Source: Arcobacter sp. | GTDB lineage: Bacteria > Acidobacteriota > Terriglobia > Bryobacterales > Bryobacteraceae | Direction of reading: 5' to 3' | Length of the DNA: 43,354 nt | NCBI GenBank assembly: GCA_020723085.1 | Contig: DYJN01000034.1 | Coordinates: 1-43,354, forward strand | Shown here: one piece after another, positions 16,111 through 24,730 of the stretch | Layout: each line of letters starts with the position of its first letter | Position numbering within the stretch: position 1 is the first letter of the stretch | The notes under the pieces: generated by a model | Databases searched by the model: none | Seen by the model: only the letters and a program-made list of their open reading frames with translations | What the model was told of the DNA's origin: nothing | Made by a program: the position numbers and the translations under genes

Positions 16111-18237
16111 TCACTCCTCCTGCTGCGTCTCGCGCTCCAGCAGCGCGCGCACTTCCTCATCGGAAAGATTGCCGATCTCCGCCAGCAGCGCTTCGTACTC
16201 TTCAGGATCGGCCGCGCCAAGCCGGCGGGCATCGATCACCGCGGCCAGCGAGCCCAGCGTCAGCGAGCCGGAGTACACGTCGTCGACGGCCAGCTCCACG
16301 CCGAACTCTTCCTTGACCCGCATCAGCAGCAGCACCGCCAGCAGCGAGTGTCCCCCGAGGTCGAAGAAATTCGCATCGGAATTCAGAATGGGTTTTTGCA
16401 GAATCCCGGCCCAGATGCGGGCCAGTTTTTCTTCCGTCTCGGAGGCGAACGCCTGCGCCCCCGGGGCGCCCTCCACTTCCGCCGCCTCGCGGCGCGCCGC
16501 CGCCAGGATCTGCGCCGGCGTGCGCAGGGACCTCGCGATCTCGGCGTACCCGGTGAAGGTCCGCGCAGCCGCGCGGAGGGGAACCGCTTCCTGCGGAGCG
16601 GCTGTCAGCCCCGAGGCGGGCGACCACCGCAACGTCTGCAGCTCCACCGCCGGAAACCGGAACACGAGTCCTCCGTTGTCCTCGTGCGACTGCCCGAACG
16701 GGATGGATTCGAGAAACGCCCGCGCCGGCGTGTTGCGCGCCGTCGGCGTGAAAGGCACGGTCACCGTATACACGCCTTCATCGAGAGCCAGCTCCGCCAG
16801 CCGCGCGAGGATCCGGTGTTCGACTCCGCGTCCGAGCACGCGGCAGGAGAGCAGCAGCGAGTCCACATACAGCTCGTTCAGGCGCGTATAGACAATCACC
16901 AGTCCGGTGAGCCCGTATTCTCCGAAACGGTCGCTCACTTCGGCGGTGAAGATGCGCACCCCGGGCGTCTGCTCGAGCGCCGCCAGTTCCGCCTCGGTGC
17001 GCCGGATCGTCGTCGTGTTGAACTGATTGGTCCGCTGCGTCAGTTGCGCCGCCCGCGGCAGCCGCTCAGCCGCCAGTGGCTGCACGTCCACGCGCAAGTT
17101 CAGCGAGGCGATGAACTCCTCCAGCGATGACGCCGATTGCGCGGCGCGCGAGAACTCCAGCGACTGCGCCATCAGCTCCGAACGGCGCCGGTCTTCTTCC
17201 GTCACCGACGGGTGGTCGAACGCCCAGAGATGCTTCAGGAATTCCGGCAGTTCTTCGGGATCCGGAGGCAGCGCGATGGAGAGCGCTTCCGGCGCCGCGG
17301 AGGACACTTCTGCGCACTCCTTGGGATTGTCGTCGAGGAAGATGAACGAGTCCAGCCCCAGGTTCAGCTCCGCAGCGAGCGACGCCAGGTTCACCGGCTT
17401 CGGATTCCAGTCGATCCGCCACGCCGCAAAATGCTCCAGCCGCAGCGGGAACTCGGGGTGGGCGTTGAACGTCTCCACCACGTCGCTGAAATTGTTCTTT
17501 GAGGCGATCGCCAGCAGCATCCCCGCCTCGCGCTGTTGCAGCAGGAATTCCTGAAGGCGTCGCCGCGGCGGATCCAGCACGACGCCCTTGGAACCGTCCT
17601 CTCCGCAGATCCCCCGCCAGAGCGTATTGTCCAGGTCCACCGCCACCACCTTGTAAGGCGGCATCGCCAGCGTATGCGCGCGGCGAACGATGACCGCCGC
17701 CAGCGCGGCGTACATCTCCTCCGTGTACGGGATGCGCGCGATCTCCGCCGCCCGTGCATCGTGCACCTGGTTCACGGGATAAAGCGCGAGCAGGGCGGAG
17801 TAATGGAAGAAATGAAGCGCGGGCAGGGCGGCGAGCGCGCCGCCGAGCAGCGACTCCGCCTCTTCCACCGGAGCGCCCTCCCCGGAGGGACACAGCACGA
17901 ACAACAGCGGAACCGTAAGCCGCGGCAGCGCCGCGCGGACGGCATCGGCAAGCTGCCGTGCGTTGGCGGCGGCAGCCGCCGGAGCTGCGGGATCGCCCGG
18001 AGACAACTGCGCCAGGTCGGATGCACGCAGCAGGATCACGTTGACGCCGCGGCGGTTGGCGGCGAACACCGAGCCGGGGTCCAGAAGCGTTTGAACGATC
18101 TGATTGTATGGCGCAAAGACCGGTTCATAGGGCGTCGCGAGCCTGCGCGCCCAGAACTGCAGGAGCGACTCAAGCGGCTCTGCCGTGAAGGATGCGGCAA
18201 TGGCGATGCGAAAGGGATGCGAAGATTGCGGAGTCAC
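16111..18237 (-). CDS. FkbH-like HAD-IIIC protein fused to carrier (ACP/PCP) domain
   Basis: A 708-residue protein. Residues 1-190 match the SGNH-like N-terminal part of FkbH proteins. The HAD domain begins VVAVDLDNTLWRGICGEDG with Asp201 and Asp203, followed by SKNN (246-249) and FLDDNP (300-305). The conserved TQRTNQFNTTT (400-410) and a GNAT-like segment (about 425-530) complete the FkbH core. Residues 598-672 are a phosphopantetheine carrier domain with attachment Ser631 in FFDLGGHSLL. The tail AEIGNLSDEEVRALLERE resembles NRPS/PKS module ends. FkbH proteins take a three-carbon unit from 1,3-bisphosphoglycerate, dephosphorylate it and load glyceryl on a carrier; here the carrier is in cis. 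GTG start at 18237 with a weak ribosome-binding site. First gene of the operon. Confidence 0.85.
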   Translation of the reverse strand: MTPQSSHPFRIAIAASFTAEPLESLLQFWARRLATPYEPVFAPYNQIVQTLLDPGSVFAANRRGVNVILLRASDLAQLSPGDPAAPAAAAANARQLADAVRAALPRLTVPLLFVLCPSGEGAPVEEAESLLGGALAALPALHFFHYSALLALYPVNQVHDARAAEIARIPYTEEMYAALAAVIVRRAHTLAMPPYKVVAVDLDNTLWRGICGEDGSKGVVLDPPRRRLQEFLLQQREAGMLLAIASKNNFSDVVETFNAHPEFPLRLEHFAAWRIDWNPKPVNLASLAAELNLGLDSFIFLDDNPKECAEVSSAAPEALSIALPPDPEELPEFLKHLWAFDHPSVTEEDRRRSELMAQSLEFSRAAQSASSLEEFIASLNLRVDVQPLAAERLPRAAQLTQRTNQFNTTTIRRTEAELAALEQTPGVRIFTAEVSDRFGEYGLTGLVIVYTRLNELYVDSLLLSCRVLGRGVEHRILARLAELALDEGVYTVTVPFTPTARNTPARAFLESIPFGQSHEDNGGLVFRFPAVELQTLRWSPASGLTAAPQEAVPLRAAARTFTGYAEIARSLRTPAQILAAARREAAEVEGAPGAQAFASETEEKLARIWAGILQKPILNSDANFFDLGGHSLLAVLLLMRVKEEFGVELAVDDVYSGSLTLGSLAAVIDARRLGAADPEEYEALLAEIGNLSDEEVRALLERETQQEE

Positions 18238-18330
18238 GTCGATACGGTCGGAACGGATCTACTCAGTATTATTGCAGGCAGACGCCAGCCGCCCGTTGCG
18301 GCCGTCCTGCTTCCATTGTAACGGCCGGGC

Positions 18331-19794
18331 TCACTCCAGCCGGCGGCACCAGATGTTGCGGAAGCGCATCGTCGTCTCCGGAGCGCCGGGGAAGCCCGAG
18401 TGGTCCTGCAGCAGCAGCGCTCCGGGCTCGCACATCCCCCGCCGGAAGCGCAAGGGCGCGTGGTCCTGCACCAGCACGCCGTTCAGGAAAACCGTGACCG
18501 TGCCCGGCTGGAGCTCCTGCCCGCGCGCGTTGCACACCGGCGCGTGATAGACGATGTCGTAGGTGGACCATTCGCCCGGCTTGCGGGCGGCGTTCACCAG
18601 CGGCGGGTGCTGTCCGTAGACCGCGCCCACGGCGCCGGTGGCGTACGTCGGGTTCCGGTAGCTGTCGAGGATCTGGATTTCCGTGATTTTCTGCAAATAC
18701 ACGCCGGAATTCCCCTTTAATTGCCCTTTTTGATCCGGCATGTCCGGCGCCTGGAACTCGAGGTGGATTTGCGCGGAGCGGAATTGCGCGCGCGATACGG
18801 CGCCGCCCGCACCCGTGCGGCAGACCATCTCCCGGTTCTCGATCCGGCATCCGGTGGGAGAGCCGTCCGGACGCGTCCAGCCATCGAGACTCGAGCCGTC
18901 GAACAGCACGGCGGCATCTGAAGGCGGATCTGCGTTGGTCTTCCCCGGCGTGACCGCGCGCGGCTCCTGCTGCACAGGTTCTCCCCCTTCGGCCAGCTCC
19001 GGCGGCACAGGCAGCGTGACATCGCCCGTGGCAGCCCACTCCGCGCCGCGTGTGAATGTCGTCACGAACACTCGAGTCTTCACCGCCGGACCGTCATGGC
19101 CGAGCGCGGTGACAAAGACGCGTCCGCTGCCATAATTCAGCGTCCACAGCACCGGATGGTCGAGCCCCTCTCCCGGCGTCGGCTGCTTCGCTTTGCCCTG
19201 ATAGAGTTTGTGATCGTCCCACGCCGTGGCGAGCACATGGTAAGAATTCGCAGGCTGCCATTTCAGGTTCGCGTACAGCTCGTCATCGGGCTGAGTGAGC
19301 TTCGCGCGCAGGCCGCGCGTCACAGGATGGTTCCGGTCGCGGACGTCGATCCGGAACGTGTGGGCGGGCGAGTGGTGGCCCTGGTTCGGGCGCCAGTTGC
19401 CCGCGCACAGCTTTTCGAACTCAGGCCAGTCGAGAAATGCGGCGATCGTGAAATGGAATACGGCAAGCCCCTTGCCGGAGCGGACGAACTCGAGCAGGGC
19501 GTTCCGCGTGCGCTCGGGCCAGGCCAGCGCCGGATCGCGGCCGTCATAGTAATTCAGCACCACGAGATCGTAGCCCGCCAGGGTCTCCGGCCCCGCGCCG
19601 CGGAAGTCCTCCGTCACGCGTACCTCGAAGCGGCCCGTGTCTTCCAGCGCCTTGCCCAGCAGCGGCGACACGATGCGCCAGTCGTGGCCGCCGATGACGC
19701 CTCCGGTCACCAGCAGGGTCTTGACCTTCGGCGGCGCCGCCGGCGGCTGCGCGAAACCAGGCAGCAGGAAGAGCAGCAGAGCGAGTGCGCGCAT
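18331..19794 (-). CDS. ThuA-like domain plus DUF1080 (3-keto-disaccharide hydrolase-like) secreted protein
   Basis: A 487-residue exported protein. Signal peptide [16 protein letters not shown]. Residues about 22-235 are a ThuA-like trehalose-utilisation fold ([22 protein letters not shown]...[11 protein letters not shown]...[14 protein letters not shown]...[23 protein letters not shown]). Residues about 287-487 are a DUF1080 beta-sandwich ([18 protein letters not shown] ... [12 protein letters not shown]), a domain linked to 3-keto-glycoside or laminarin/polysaccharide handling. The combination is common in carbohydrate-degrading Acidobacteriota and Planctomycetota. Start 19794 is supported by GGAGG upstream and the signal peptide; the frame stays open much farther but only as the antisense of trpB2. 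It ends 94 nt before the FkbH gene, same strand, so co-transcription is possible but function looks unrelated. Confidence 0.8.
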   Translation of the reverse strand: MRALALLLFLLPGFAQPPAAPPKVKTLLVTGGVIGGHDWRIVSPLLGKALEDTGRFEVRVTEDFRGAGPETLAGYDLVVLNYYDGRDPALAWPERTRNALLEFVRSGKGLAVFHFTIAAFLDWPEFEKLCAGNWRPNQGHHSPAHTFRIDVRDRNHPVTRGLRAKLTQPDDELYANLKWQPANSYHVLATAWDDHKLYQGKAKQPTPGEGLDHPVLWTLNYGSGRVFVTALGHDGPAVKTRVFVTTFTRGAEWAATGDVTLPVPPELAEGGEPVQQEPRAVTPGKTNADPPSDAAVLFDGSSLDGWTRPDGSPTGCRIENREMVCRTGAGGAVSRAQFRSAQIHLEFQAPDMPDQKGQLKGNSGVYLQKITEIQILDSYRNPTYATGAVGAVYGQHPPLVNAARKPGEWSTYDIVYHAPVCNARGQELQPGTVTVFLNGVLVQDHAPLRFRRGMCEPGALLLQDHSGFPGAPETTMRFRNIWCRRLE

Positions 19795-19845
19795 GGATCC
19801 AGGAACCTCCGCCACCATTCTACGGGCGCAACGGCGCTCCGTGTT

Positions 19846-19853
19846 GATACAAT
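19846..19853 (+). promoter_or_regulatory. Candidate -10 element for trpB2
   Basis: GTGTTGATACAATCG contains TACAAT (19848-19853) preceded by TGA, giving an extended -10 (TGN-TACAAT). A start near 19860 would leave a leader of about 30 nt before the ATG at 19891. No matching -35 box is visible, as expected for an extended -10 promoter. Confidence 0.45.
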
Positions 19854-19890
19854 CGCCACTTTCAGACCGCCGATGGAGATGCAACCAATC

Positions 19891-21255
19891 ATGAGCGACG
19901 AAATCAAATACGTTCTCGACGAGGGCCGCCTGCCGGAGTCCTGGTACAACATTGCGGCCGATCTGCCCGTTCCTCCGCCGCCCGTGCTGCACCCTGCCAC
20001 CATGCAGCCGGTGACGCCAGCCGACCTGGAAGTGATCTTCCCCCTGAGCCTCATCGCACAGGAGGTCTCCACGGAGCGCGAGATCGAGATCCCGAAGCCG
20101 GTGCGCGACATCTACCGGCAGTGGCGGCCCACGCCGCTGTACCGCGCGCGGCGGCTGGAAAAAGCGCTCGACACGCCCGCCCGCATTTATTACAAGTACG
20201 AAGGCGTCAGCCCGGCGGGCTCGCACAAGCCGAACACCGCCGTCGCCCAGGCCTTCTACAACAAGGAAGCGGGCGTGCGGCGGATTGTCACCGAGACCGG
20301 CGCCGGCCAGTGGGGCTCGTCCCTGGCTCTGGCTGGGGCGATGTTCGGCCTTCAGATCGAAGTCTTCATGGTGCGCGTCAGCTACGAGCAGAAGCCGTAC
20401 CGCCGCGCGCTGATGGAGAGCTACGGCGCGCGCTGCGTGCCTTCGCCGTCGCCGGAAACCGCCAGCGGCAGGGCCATTCTGGAAAAGCGCGCCGATCACC
20501 CCGGCAGCCTCGGCATCGCCATCTCGGAAGCCGTCGAGGTCGCCGCGCAGAGCGCGGATACGAAATACGCCCTGGGCAGCGTGCTCAACCACGTGCTGCT
20601 GCACCAGACCGTGATCGGCGAAGAGGCCATCGAACAGCTCTCGATGGCGGGCGACGAGCCTGACGTCATAGTGGGCTGCACCGGCGGCGGATCCAACTTT
20701 GCCGGCATCGCCTTCCCATTCCTCGGCCGCATGCTGCGCGGCGGGAAAAAGATGCGCATTGTTGCGGTGGAGCCTGCGGCGTGCCCGTCGCTCACGCGCG
20801 GCCGTTACGCCTACGACTTCGGCGACACCGCACACCTCACCCCGCTGGTCAAGATGCACACGCTCGGCAGCACCTTCACGCCTCCCGGCTTCCACGCCGG
20901 CGGGCTGCGCTACCACGGCATGGCGCCGCTGGTGAGCCACTGCAAGCAGCTCGGACTGCTGGAAGCCAAGGCCTATTCGCAGTCGAGCTGTTTCGAAGCC
21001 GGCGTGCTGTTCGCCCGCACGGAAGGCATCTTGCCCGCGCCCGAGGCCAACCACGCCATCCGCTGCGCCATCGACGAAGCCCTGCGCTGCAAACAGGAGG
21101 GCCGCAGCGAGGCGATCCTGTTCAACCTTTCCGGACACGGGCACTTCGACATGCAGGCCTACATGGACTACTTCGCCGGCAAGCTCGTCGATCAGCAGTA
21201 CGACGAAAGCGAACTGGCCATGGCCCTGGCCGGGCTGCCTTCCGTGAGCGCCTGA
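19891..21255 (+). CDS. trpB: Tryptophan synthase beta chain-like, TrpB2 type
   Basis: A 454-residue PLP enzyme of fold type II. PLP-binding Lys113 lies in [21 protein letters not shown] holds the catalytic Glu; [11 protein letters not shown] is the phosphate-binding loop. Length, the N-terminal block ([13 protein letters not shown]) and the [17 protein letters not shown] segment identify the TrpB2 branch, which can act without tight TrpA binding and often serves in indole salvage. No trpA is nearby. ATG at 19891 is used because the protein N-terminus [16 protein letters not shown] is typical; in-frame ATGs at 19873 and 19879 are alternatives. GGAG is 12 nt upstream. Divergent from the ThuA/DUF1080 gene; a radical SAM gene follows after 112 nt. 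Confidence 0.88.
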   Translation: MSDEIKYVLDEGRLPESWYNIAADLPVPPPPVLHPATMQPVTPADLEVIFPLSLIAQEVSTEREIEIPKPVRDIYRQWRPTPLYRARRLEKALDTPARIYYKYEGVSPAGSHKPNTAVAQAFYNKEAGVRRIVTETGAGQWGSSLALAGAMFGLQIEVFMVRVSYEQKPYRRALMESYGARCVPSPSPETASGRAILEKRADHPGSLGIAISEAVEVAAQSADTKYALGSVLNHVLLHQTVIGEEAIEQLSMAGDEPDVIVGCTGGGSNFAGIAFPFLGRMLRGGKKMRIVAVEPAACPSLTRGRYAYDFGDTAHLTPLVKMHTLGSTFTPPGFHAGGLRYHGMAPLVSHCKQLGLLEAKAYSQSSCFEAGVLFARTEGILPAPEANHAIRCAIDEALRCKQEGRSEAILFNLSGHGHFDMQAYMDYFAGKLVDQQYDESELAMALAGLPSVSA

Positions 21256-21308
21256 GCTGCGCCTTCCTTCCGAGGCGGTTTCCCGCGGCCAGCGGGAGTG
21301 TGCGGGTG

Positions 21309-21314
21309 TACAAT
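21309..21314 (+). promoter_or_regulatory. Candidate -10 element for the radical SAM gene
   Basis: TACAAT (21309-21314), followed by an AT-rich TAAG, lies 54 nt before the radical SAM start. A small stem TCCCGC-ggcca-GCGGGA (21281-21297) just upstream might end trpB2 transcription, although no U-run follows. A -35 box is not evident. Confidence 0.35.
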
Positions 21315-21367
21315 TAAGACAACCGGGGCTCCAGATCCGAGTTTCCGAGACAGAAAGCGAGTGCTTG

Positions 21368-23011
21368 ATGATTGTGCATCCGAAAGGCCCGAAAGCCCGC
21401 GTCCTGCTGACCAGCGTCTTCGGCCCATACGCGCAGGACGACGAGTACGGCAGCCGTTCGATCAACCCGATGGAGCTCTACCATAACCAGGTGACGCGCG
21501 CGCAGGGGCCGTACTCCCTGCGGATCTTCCACCGTTCCTGGGGCATCATGTTCATCCAGGCCAACATCGAGAACCCTTCCACGGTTCTCGACTTCCCGAC
21601 GAAGGAGCGCTTCGAACAGGAGCTGCGCAGCCACGATTACGACGTCGTCGGCATCAGCTCGATCATCGTCAACGTGGGCAAGGTGCGCGAGATGTGCAAG
21701 ATCGTGCGCCGCGTGTCGCCGAAATCGGTGATCGTCGTCGGCGGGCACGTCTCCGCCATCCCCGGGCTCGAGTACATGATCGACGCCGACCACATCGTCA
21801 AAGGCGAAGGCGTGCAGTGGATGCGCGAGTTCCTCGGCCAGGACCCGCGCCGGAAGATCGAGCACCCGCTCATCGCCTCCGGCTTCGGCCACCGCGTCAT
21901 GGGGCTCAAGCTGCCCGGCAACCTCGGCTCCACCGCCGCCACCATCATCCCGTCGGTCGGCTGCCCGATGGGCTGCGACTTCTGCACCACGTCGGCCTTC
22001 TTCGGCGGCAAAGGCAGGTTCGTCAACTTCTTCGAAACGGGCCGCGAAATCTACGAGGCCATGGAAAAGGCGGAGCGCGCCTTCCGCTTCAAGTCGTTTT
22101 TCGTCATGGACGAGAACTTCCTGCTCCACCGCCGGCGCGCCATGGAGCTGCTGGACTGCATGGAGCAGGGCGGCAAGAGCTGGGACCTCTATGTCTTCTC
22201 TTCCGCCAACGCGATCCGCAAGTACAGCATGGAGGAGCTGGTGGAACTCGGCATCTCCTGGGTGTGGATGGGCCTGGAATCGCCGCACAGCGGCTACGCC
22301 AAGCTCGCCGGTTCGGACACGCTCAGCCTGGTGCGCGAGCTGCGCAGCAATGGCATCCGCGTGCTCGGCTCCACGATCGTCGGCATGCACCACCACACCC
22401 CGCAGAACATCGGCGAAGAGATCGACTACGCCTGCAGCCACGAAACCGATTTCCACCAGTTCATGCTCTACACGCCGTTGCCGGGCACGCCGCTGCACGA
22501 GCGGATGCGGAAGGAGGGCACGCTGGTCGATGTCGATCTCGCCGACGTGCACGGCCAGTACAAGTTCAACTGGCGCCATCCGCACATCAGCCGCGACGAA
22601 TCCAAGAAGTTCCTCGACTGGGCCTTCTGGCGCGACTTTGAACTGAACGGTCCGTCTCTGTACCGGATCTGCCGCACAACGCTCGAGGGCGTCAAAAAGT
22701 ACCGCCTCTATCCTGACCTGCGCGTCCGCGAGCGCTTTGAGCGGGAAGCCCGGGCGCTGCGGACCTCTTACGCCGCCGTCTTGTGGGCGATGGAGCGGCA
22801 CATGCGGCAGAAGAACGCCGAGGTCGCGCAGCGCGTGCACGAGCTGCGGGAAGACATCCGGCGCGAGTGCGGCACGCTGGCTGCCGCTGTCGGCGCCGCG
22901 CTGGGCCCCTTCATGCTGTGGCTCACCCGGCGCGAAGAGAAGAAGCTGGAAAAGGGCGTCGCCTACGAGCCGCAGACGTTCATCGAGCGCCGCAACTGGG
23001 CCGAGGCGTAG
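21368..23011 (+). CDS. B12-binding-type radical SAM protein
   Basis: A 547-residue class-B-type radical SAM enzyme. Residues about 10-170 form the Rossmann-like cobalamin-binding domain (DYDVVGISSIIVNVGKVREMCK, SVIVVGGHVSAIPG, HIVKGEGVQWMREF). The [4Fe-4S] cluster motif is C199-P-M-G-C203-D-F-C206. The barrel continues through FFVMDENFLLH, WVWMGLESPHSGYAKL and GSTIVGMHHHTPQNIGEEI. The last 130 residues are helical and charged. Relatives methylate or rearrange unactivated carbons, but the substrate is not predictable. The ATG at 21368 is used; a TTG one codon earlier is possible. It lies 112 nt after trpB2 with its own candidate promoter, so the pairing need not be functional. Confidence 0.8.
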   Translation: MIVHPKGPKARVLLTSVFGPYAQDDEYGSRSINPMELYHNQVTRAQGPYSLRIFHRSWGIMFIQANIENPSTVLDFPTKERFEQELRSHDYDVVGISSIIVNVGKVREMCKIVRRVSPKSVIVVGGHVSAIPGLEYMIDADHIVKGEGVQWMREFLGQDPRRKIEHPLIASGFGHRVMGLKLPGNLGSTAATIIPSVGCPMGCDFCTTSAFFGGKGRFVNFFETGREIYEAMEKAERAFRFKSFFVMDENFLLHRRRAMELLDCMEQGGKSWDLYVFSSANAIRKYSMEELVELGISWVWMGLESPHSGYAKLAGSDTLSLVRELRSNGIRVLGSTIVGMHHHTPQNIGEEIDYACSHETDFHQFMLYTPLPGTPLHERMRKEGTLVDVDLADVHGQYKFNWRHPHISRDESKKFLDWAFWRDFELNGPSLYRICRTTLEGVKKYRLYPDLRVRERFEREARALRTSYAAVLWAMERHMRQKNAEVAQRVHELREDIRRECGTLAAAVGAALGPFMLWLTRREEKKLEKGVAYEPQTFIERRNWAEA

Positions 23012-23018
23012 GCTGTCC

Positions 23019-24224
23019 TCATAGCGCCGCCAGCCTGCGGTGGAACAGCAGCAGCCACGCCGCCACACAGGCCAGCAGAACGCCGCAGGCGCCGACCACA
23101 GCGGAGATGCCGAAGGCCGGAACCAGCGCTCCCACGGCCAGGCTTCCAATCGGCATCCCTCCGCGGAACGCGATGTTGTACAGGCTCATCACGCGTCCGC
23201 GCATCCCGTCCGTCGCAATCAGTTGCACCAGCGAGCTGAGCAGTGCGAAGCAGGCGATCAGGGACATCCCGCCGAAAAACACGAACACCAGGCTCAGCCG
23301 GAAATCGCGCGAAATCGCGAACAGGCTTTCGAACACGCCCAGCAGCAGCAGCCCGGTCAGGGCGTCCCGCCCCAGATGCGGCCTGCGTCCGCGCGCCGCC
23401 ACCAGCAGCGCCCCCGAGATGGCGCCTGCCGCCTCCGTGGCCAGAAGAACCGTGTAAGTGGCTTCGTTGCCGCCGAACACGTCCTTGGCGAACACCGGCA
23501 GGAAGACCAGGATCGGAATGCCCAGGAACGTGCACACAAAGGCCACCAGGATCAACGGGAACATGCCCGGGCGGCTGCGGATGAATCCCAGCCCCCCCTT
23601 CATGGAGTCCACCACCGATTCCGCGGCGGGCGCCGGCGCGTAGCGGACACGGATCAGCAGCAGCGAGGTAATCACGGCGGCGTAGGACAGGCCATTCAGC
23701 CCGAAGCACCACGCTGCGCCCAGGTGTGCCAGCGCCAGCCCTCCCAACACGGGACCAATCACGCGCGCCAGGTTGAACTGGATCGAATTCATCGCGATCG
23801 CGTTCGGCAGGTGCTCGCGGGGCACGAGCGACGGGATCAGAGACTGATACGCCGGCGCGCCGAACGCCTGCGCCGTGCCGACGATAAAAGAAAGCGACAG
23901 GATGTGCCAGACCCGCGCGTAGCCGGAGGCGAACAGTCCCGCCAGCGCGAACGCGCACGCCATCTGCACGAACTGCGACGCCACCAGCAGCCGCCGCCGG
24001 TCGATCCGGTCGGCGGCCACGCCCGCCACCAGCGCCAGCAGAAAGATCGGGATCTCGCCCAAAAAGCTGTCCAGCCCCAGGTAGAAGGCTGAGCCGGACA
24101 ACTGCAGCACCAGCCAGCTCTGCGCCAGCTTCTGCATCCACGTGCCGATGCTCGACACGAACGCCCCCGACCACATCAACCGGAAGTCGCGGTAGCGGAA
24201 TGCGGAGAAGATGCGCCGGAGCAA
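23019..24224 (-). CDS. MFS transporter, EntS-like
   Basis: A 401-residue 12-helix major facilitator permease. The N-terminus RIFSAFRYRDFRLMWSGAFVSSIGTWMQKLAQSWLVLQLSGSA and the loop AGVAADRIDRRRLL (motif A) place it in the EntS/MFS_3-like exporter branch. Substrates in this branch include siderophores and drugs. It is the second gene of an operon with the VOC protein, starting 13 nt after that gene's stop, and ends 7 nt from the convergent radical SAM gene. Substrate cannot be inferred; a VOC protein plus exporter suggests handling of a small toxic compound. Confidence 0.8.
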   Translation of the reverse strand: MLRRIFSAFRYRDFRLMWSGAFVSSIGTWMQKLAQSWLVLQLSGSAFYLGLDSFLGEIPIFLLALVAGVAADRIDRRRLLVASQFVQMACAFALAGLFASGYARVWHILSLSFIVGTAQAFGAPAYQSLIPSLVPREHLPNAIAMNSIQFNLARVIGPVLGGLALAHLGAAWCFGLNGLSYAAVITSLLLIRVRYAPAPAAESVVDSMKGGLGFIRSRPGMFPLILVAFVCTFLGIPILVFLPVFAKDVFGGNEATYTVLLATEAAGAISGALLVAARGRRPHLGRDALTGLLLLGVFESLFAISRDFRLSLVFVFFGGMSLIACFALLSSLVQLIATDGMRGRVMSLYNIAFRGGMPIGSLAVGALVPAFGISAVVGACGVLLACVAAWLLLFHRRLAAL

Positions 24225-24237
24225 AGCAGGGAGTCCG

Positions 24238-24615
24238 TCAGGGCAGCGGGGCGGGCCGTGCGATCAGATGCAGGAGGTTGCCCTCCGGATCCGTGAAGAA
24301 GACCAGCCGGTTGCCAGAGAGGTTCAGGGGTTCGGACAGGAGGCGGACGCCTTTCTGCTTCAGGTCTTCGACGGCGCGGTCGAAGTCGGAGACGGAAACG
24401 GCGAGGTGGCGGATGCCGGGGGTCTTCATCTGCGCCGGCAGCGGATCGCCTTCGCTGGGGATGATCTCGATCATAGCGCCGTTGGGGGCTTTGACGAAGT
24501 AGTTGCCGTCGTATTGATGGTTGATCCGGAAGCCGAGGATGTCGACGTACCACTGCGCCAGCTGCTGCGGGTGCGGCGACGCGATGGCGGTGTGTTCGAG
24601 TCCCGTGTAAACCAT
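24238..24615 (-). CDS. VOC-family (glyoxalase-fold) protein
   Basis: A 125-residue single vicinal-oxygen-chelate protein: GLEHTAIASPHPQQLAQWYVDILGFRI in the first beta-alpha-beta-beta-beta module and GIRHLAVSVSDFDRAVEDLKQKGV with FFTDPEGNLLHLI in the second. Probable metal ligands are His8, a Glu in MIEIIPSEG and the His of IRHLAV; where the last ligand is usually Glu, this protein has His (NLLHLI). It acts in the cytoplasm as lyase, dioxygenase or resistance protein; the sequence does not decide. Upstream partner of the MFS transporter gene (13-nt gap). Confidence 0.8.
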   Translation of the reverse strand: MVYTGLEHTAIASPHPQQLAQWYVDILGFRINHQYDGNYFVKAPNGAMIEIIPSEGDPLPAQMKTPGIRHLAVSVSDFDRAVEDLKQKGVRLLSEPLNLSGNRLVFFTDPEGNLLHLIARPAPLP

Positions 24616-24705
24616 ACATTCCGAAGTGTAGCAGGGCGCGTCACGCAGCCGCCTTCACAAGAGAGGCTCGTCTGAAAACGCCGGCAACGGCCCCCGCTAA
24701 GTGGA

Positions 24706-24711
24706 TATACT
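24706..24711 (+). promoter_or_regulatory. Candidate -10 element for the sulfatase gene
   Basis: TATACT (24706-24711), one mismatch to consensus, lies 19 nt before the ATG. Transcription from about 24718 would give a leader of about 13 nt that still includes part of the AAAGGA ribosome-binding site. No -35 box was recognised. Confidence 0.4.
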
Positions 24712-24730
24712 TTGCCGAAAGGACCCATCC

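Noticed and set aside
12894-16891. Long plus-strand frames (over 650 codons) opposite the glycosyltransferase operon
   Set aside because: Arg/Pro/His-rich low-information translations with no domain; antisense shadows of well-recognised proteins.
21281-21297. TCCCGC/GCGGGA stem as trpB2 terminator
   Set aside because: Only 6 bp with no U-run; kept as a comment, not as a terminator call.
18331-21465. Open minus-strand frame of more than 1000 codons crossing the whole trpB2 gene
   Set aside because: Only the part to 19794 has a signal peptide, ribosome-binding site and domain similarity. The rest is the antisense of trpB2, kept open by high GC at third positions.
24590-24615. GTTCGAGTCCC resembling a tRNA T-arm
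   Set aside because: It lies in the first codons of the VOC gene, and no acceptor or anticodon stems can be built around it.
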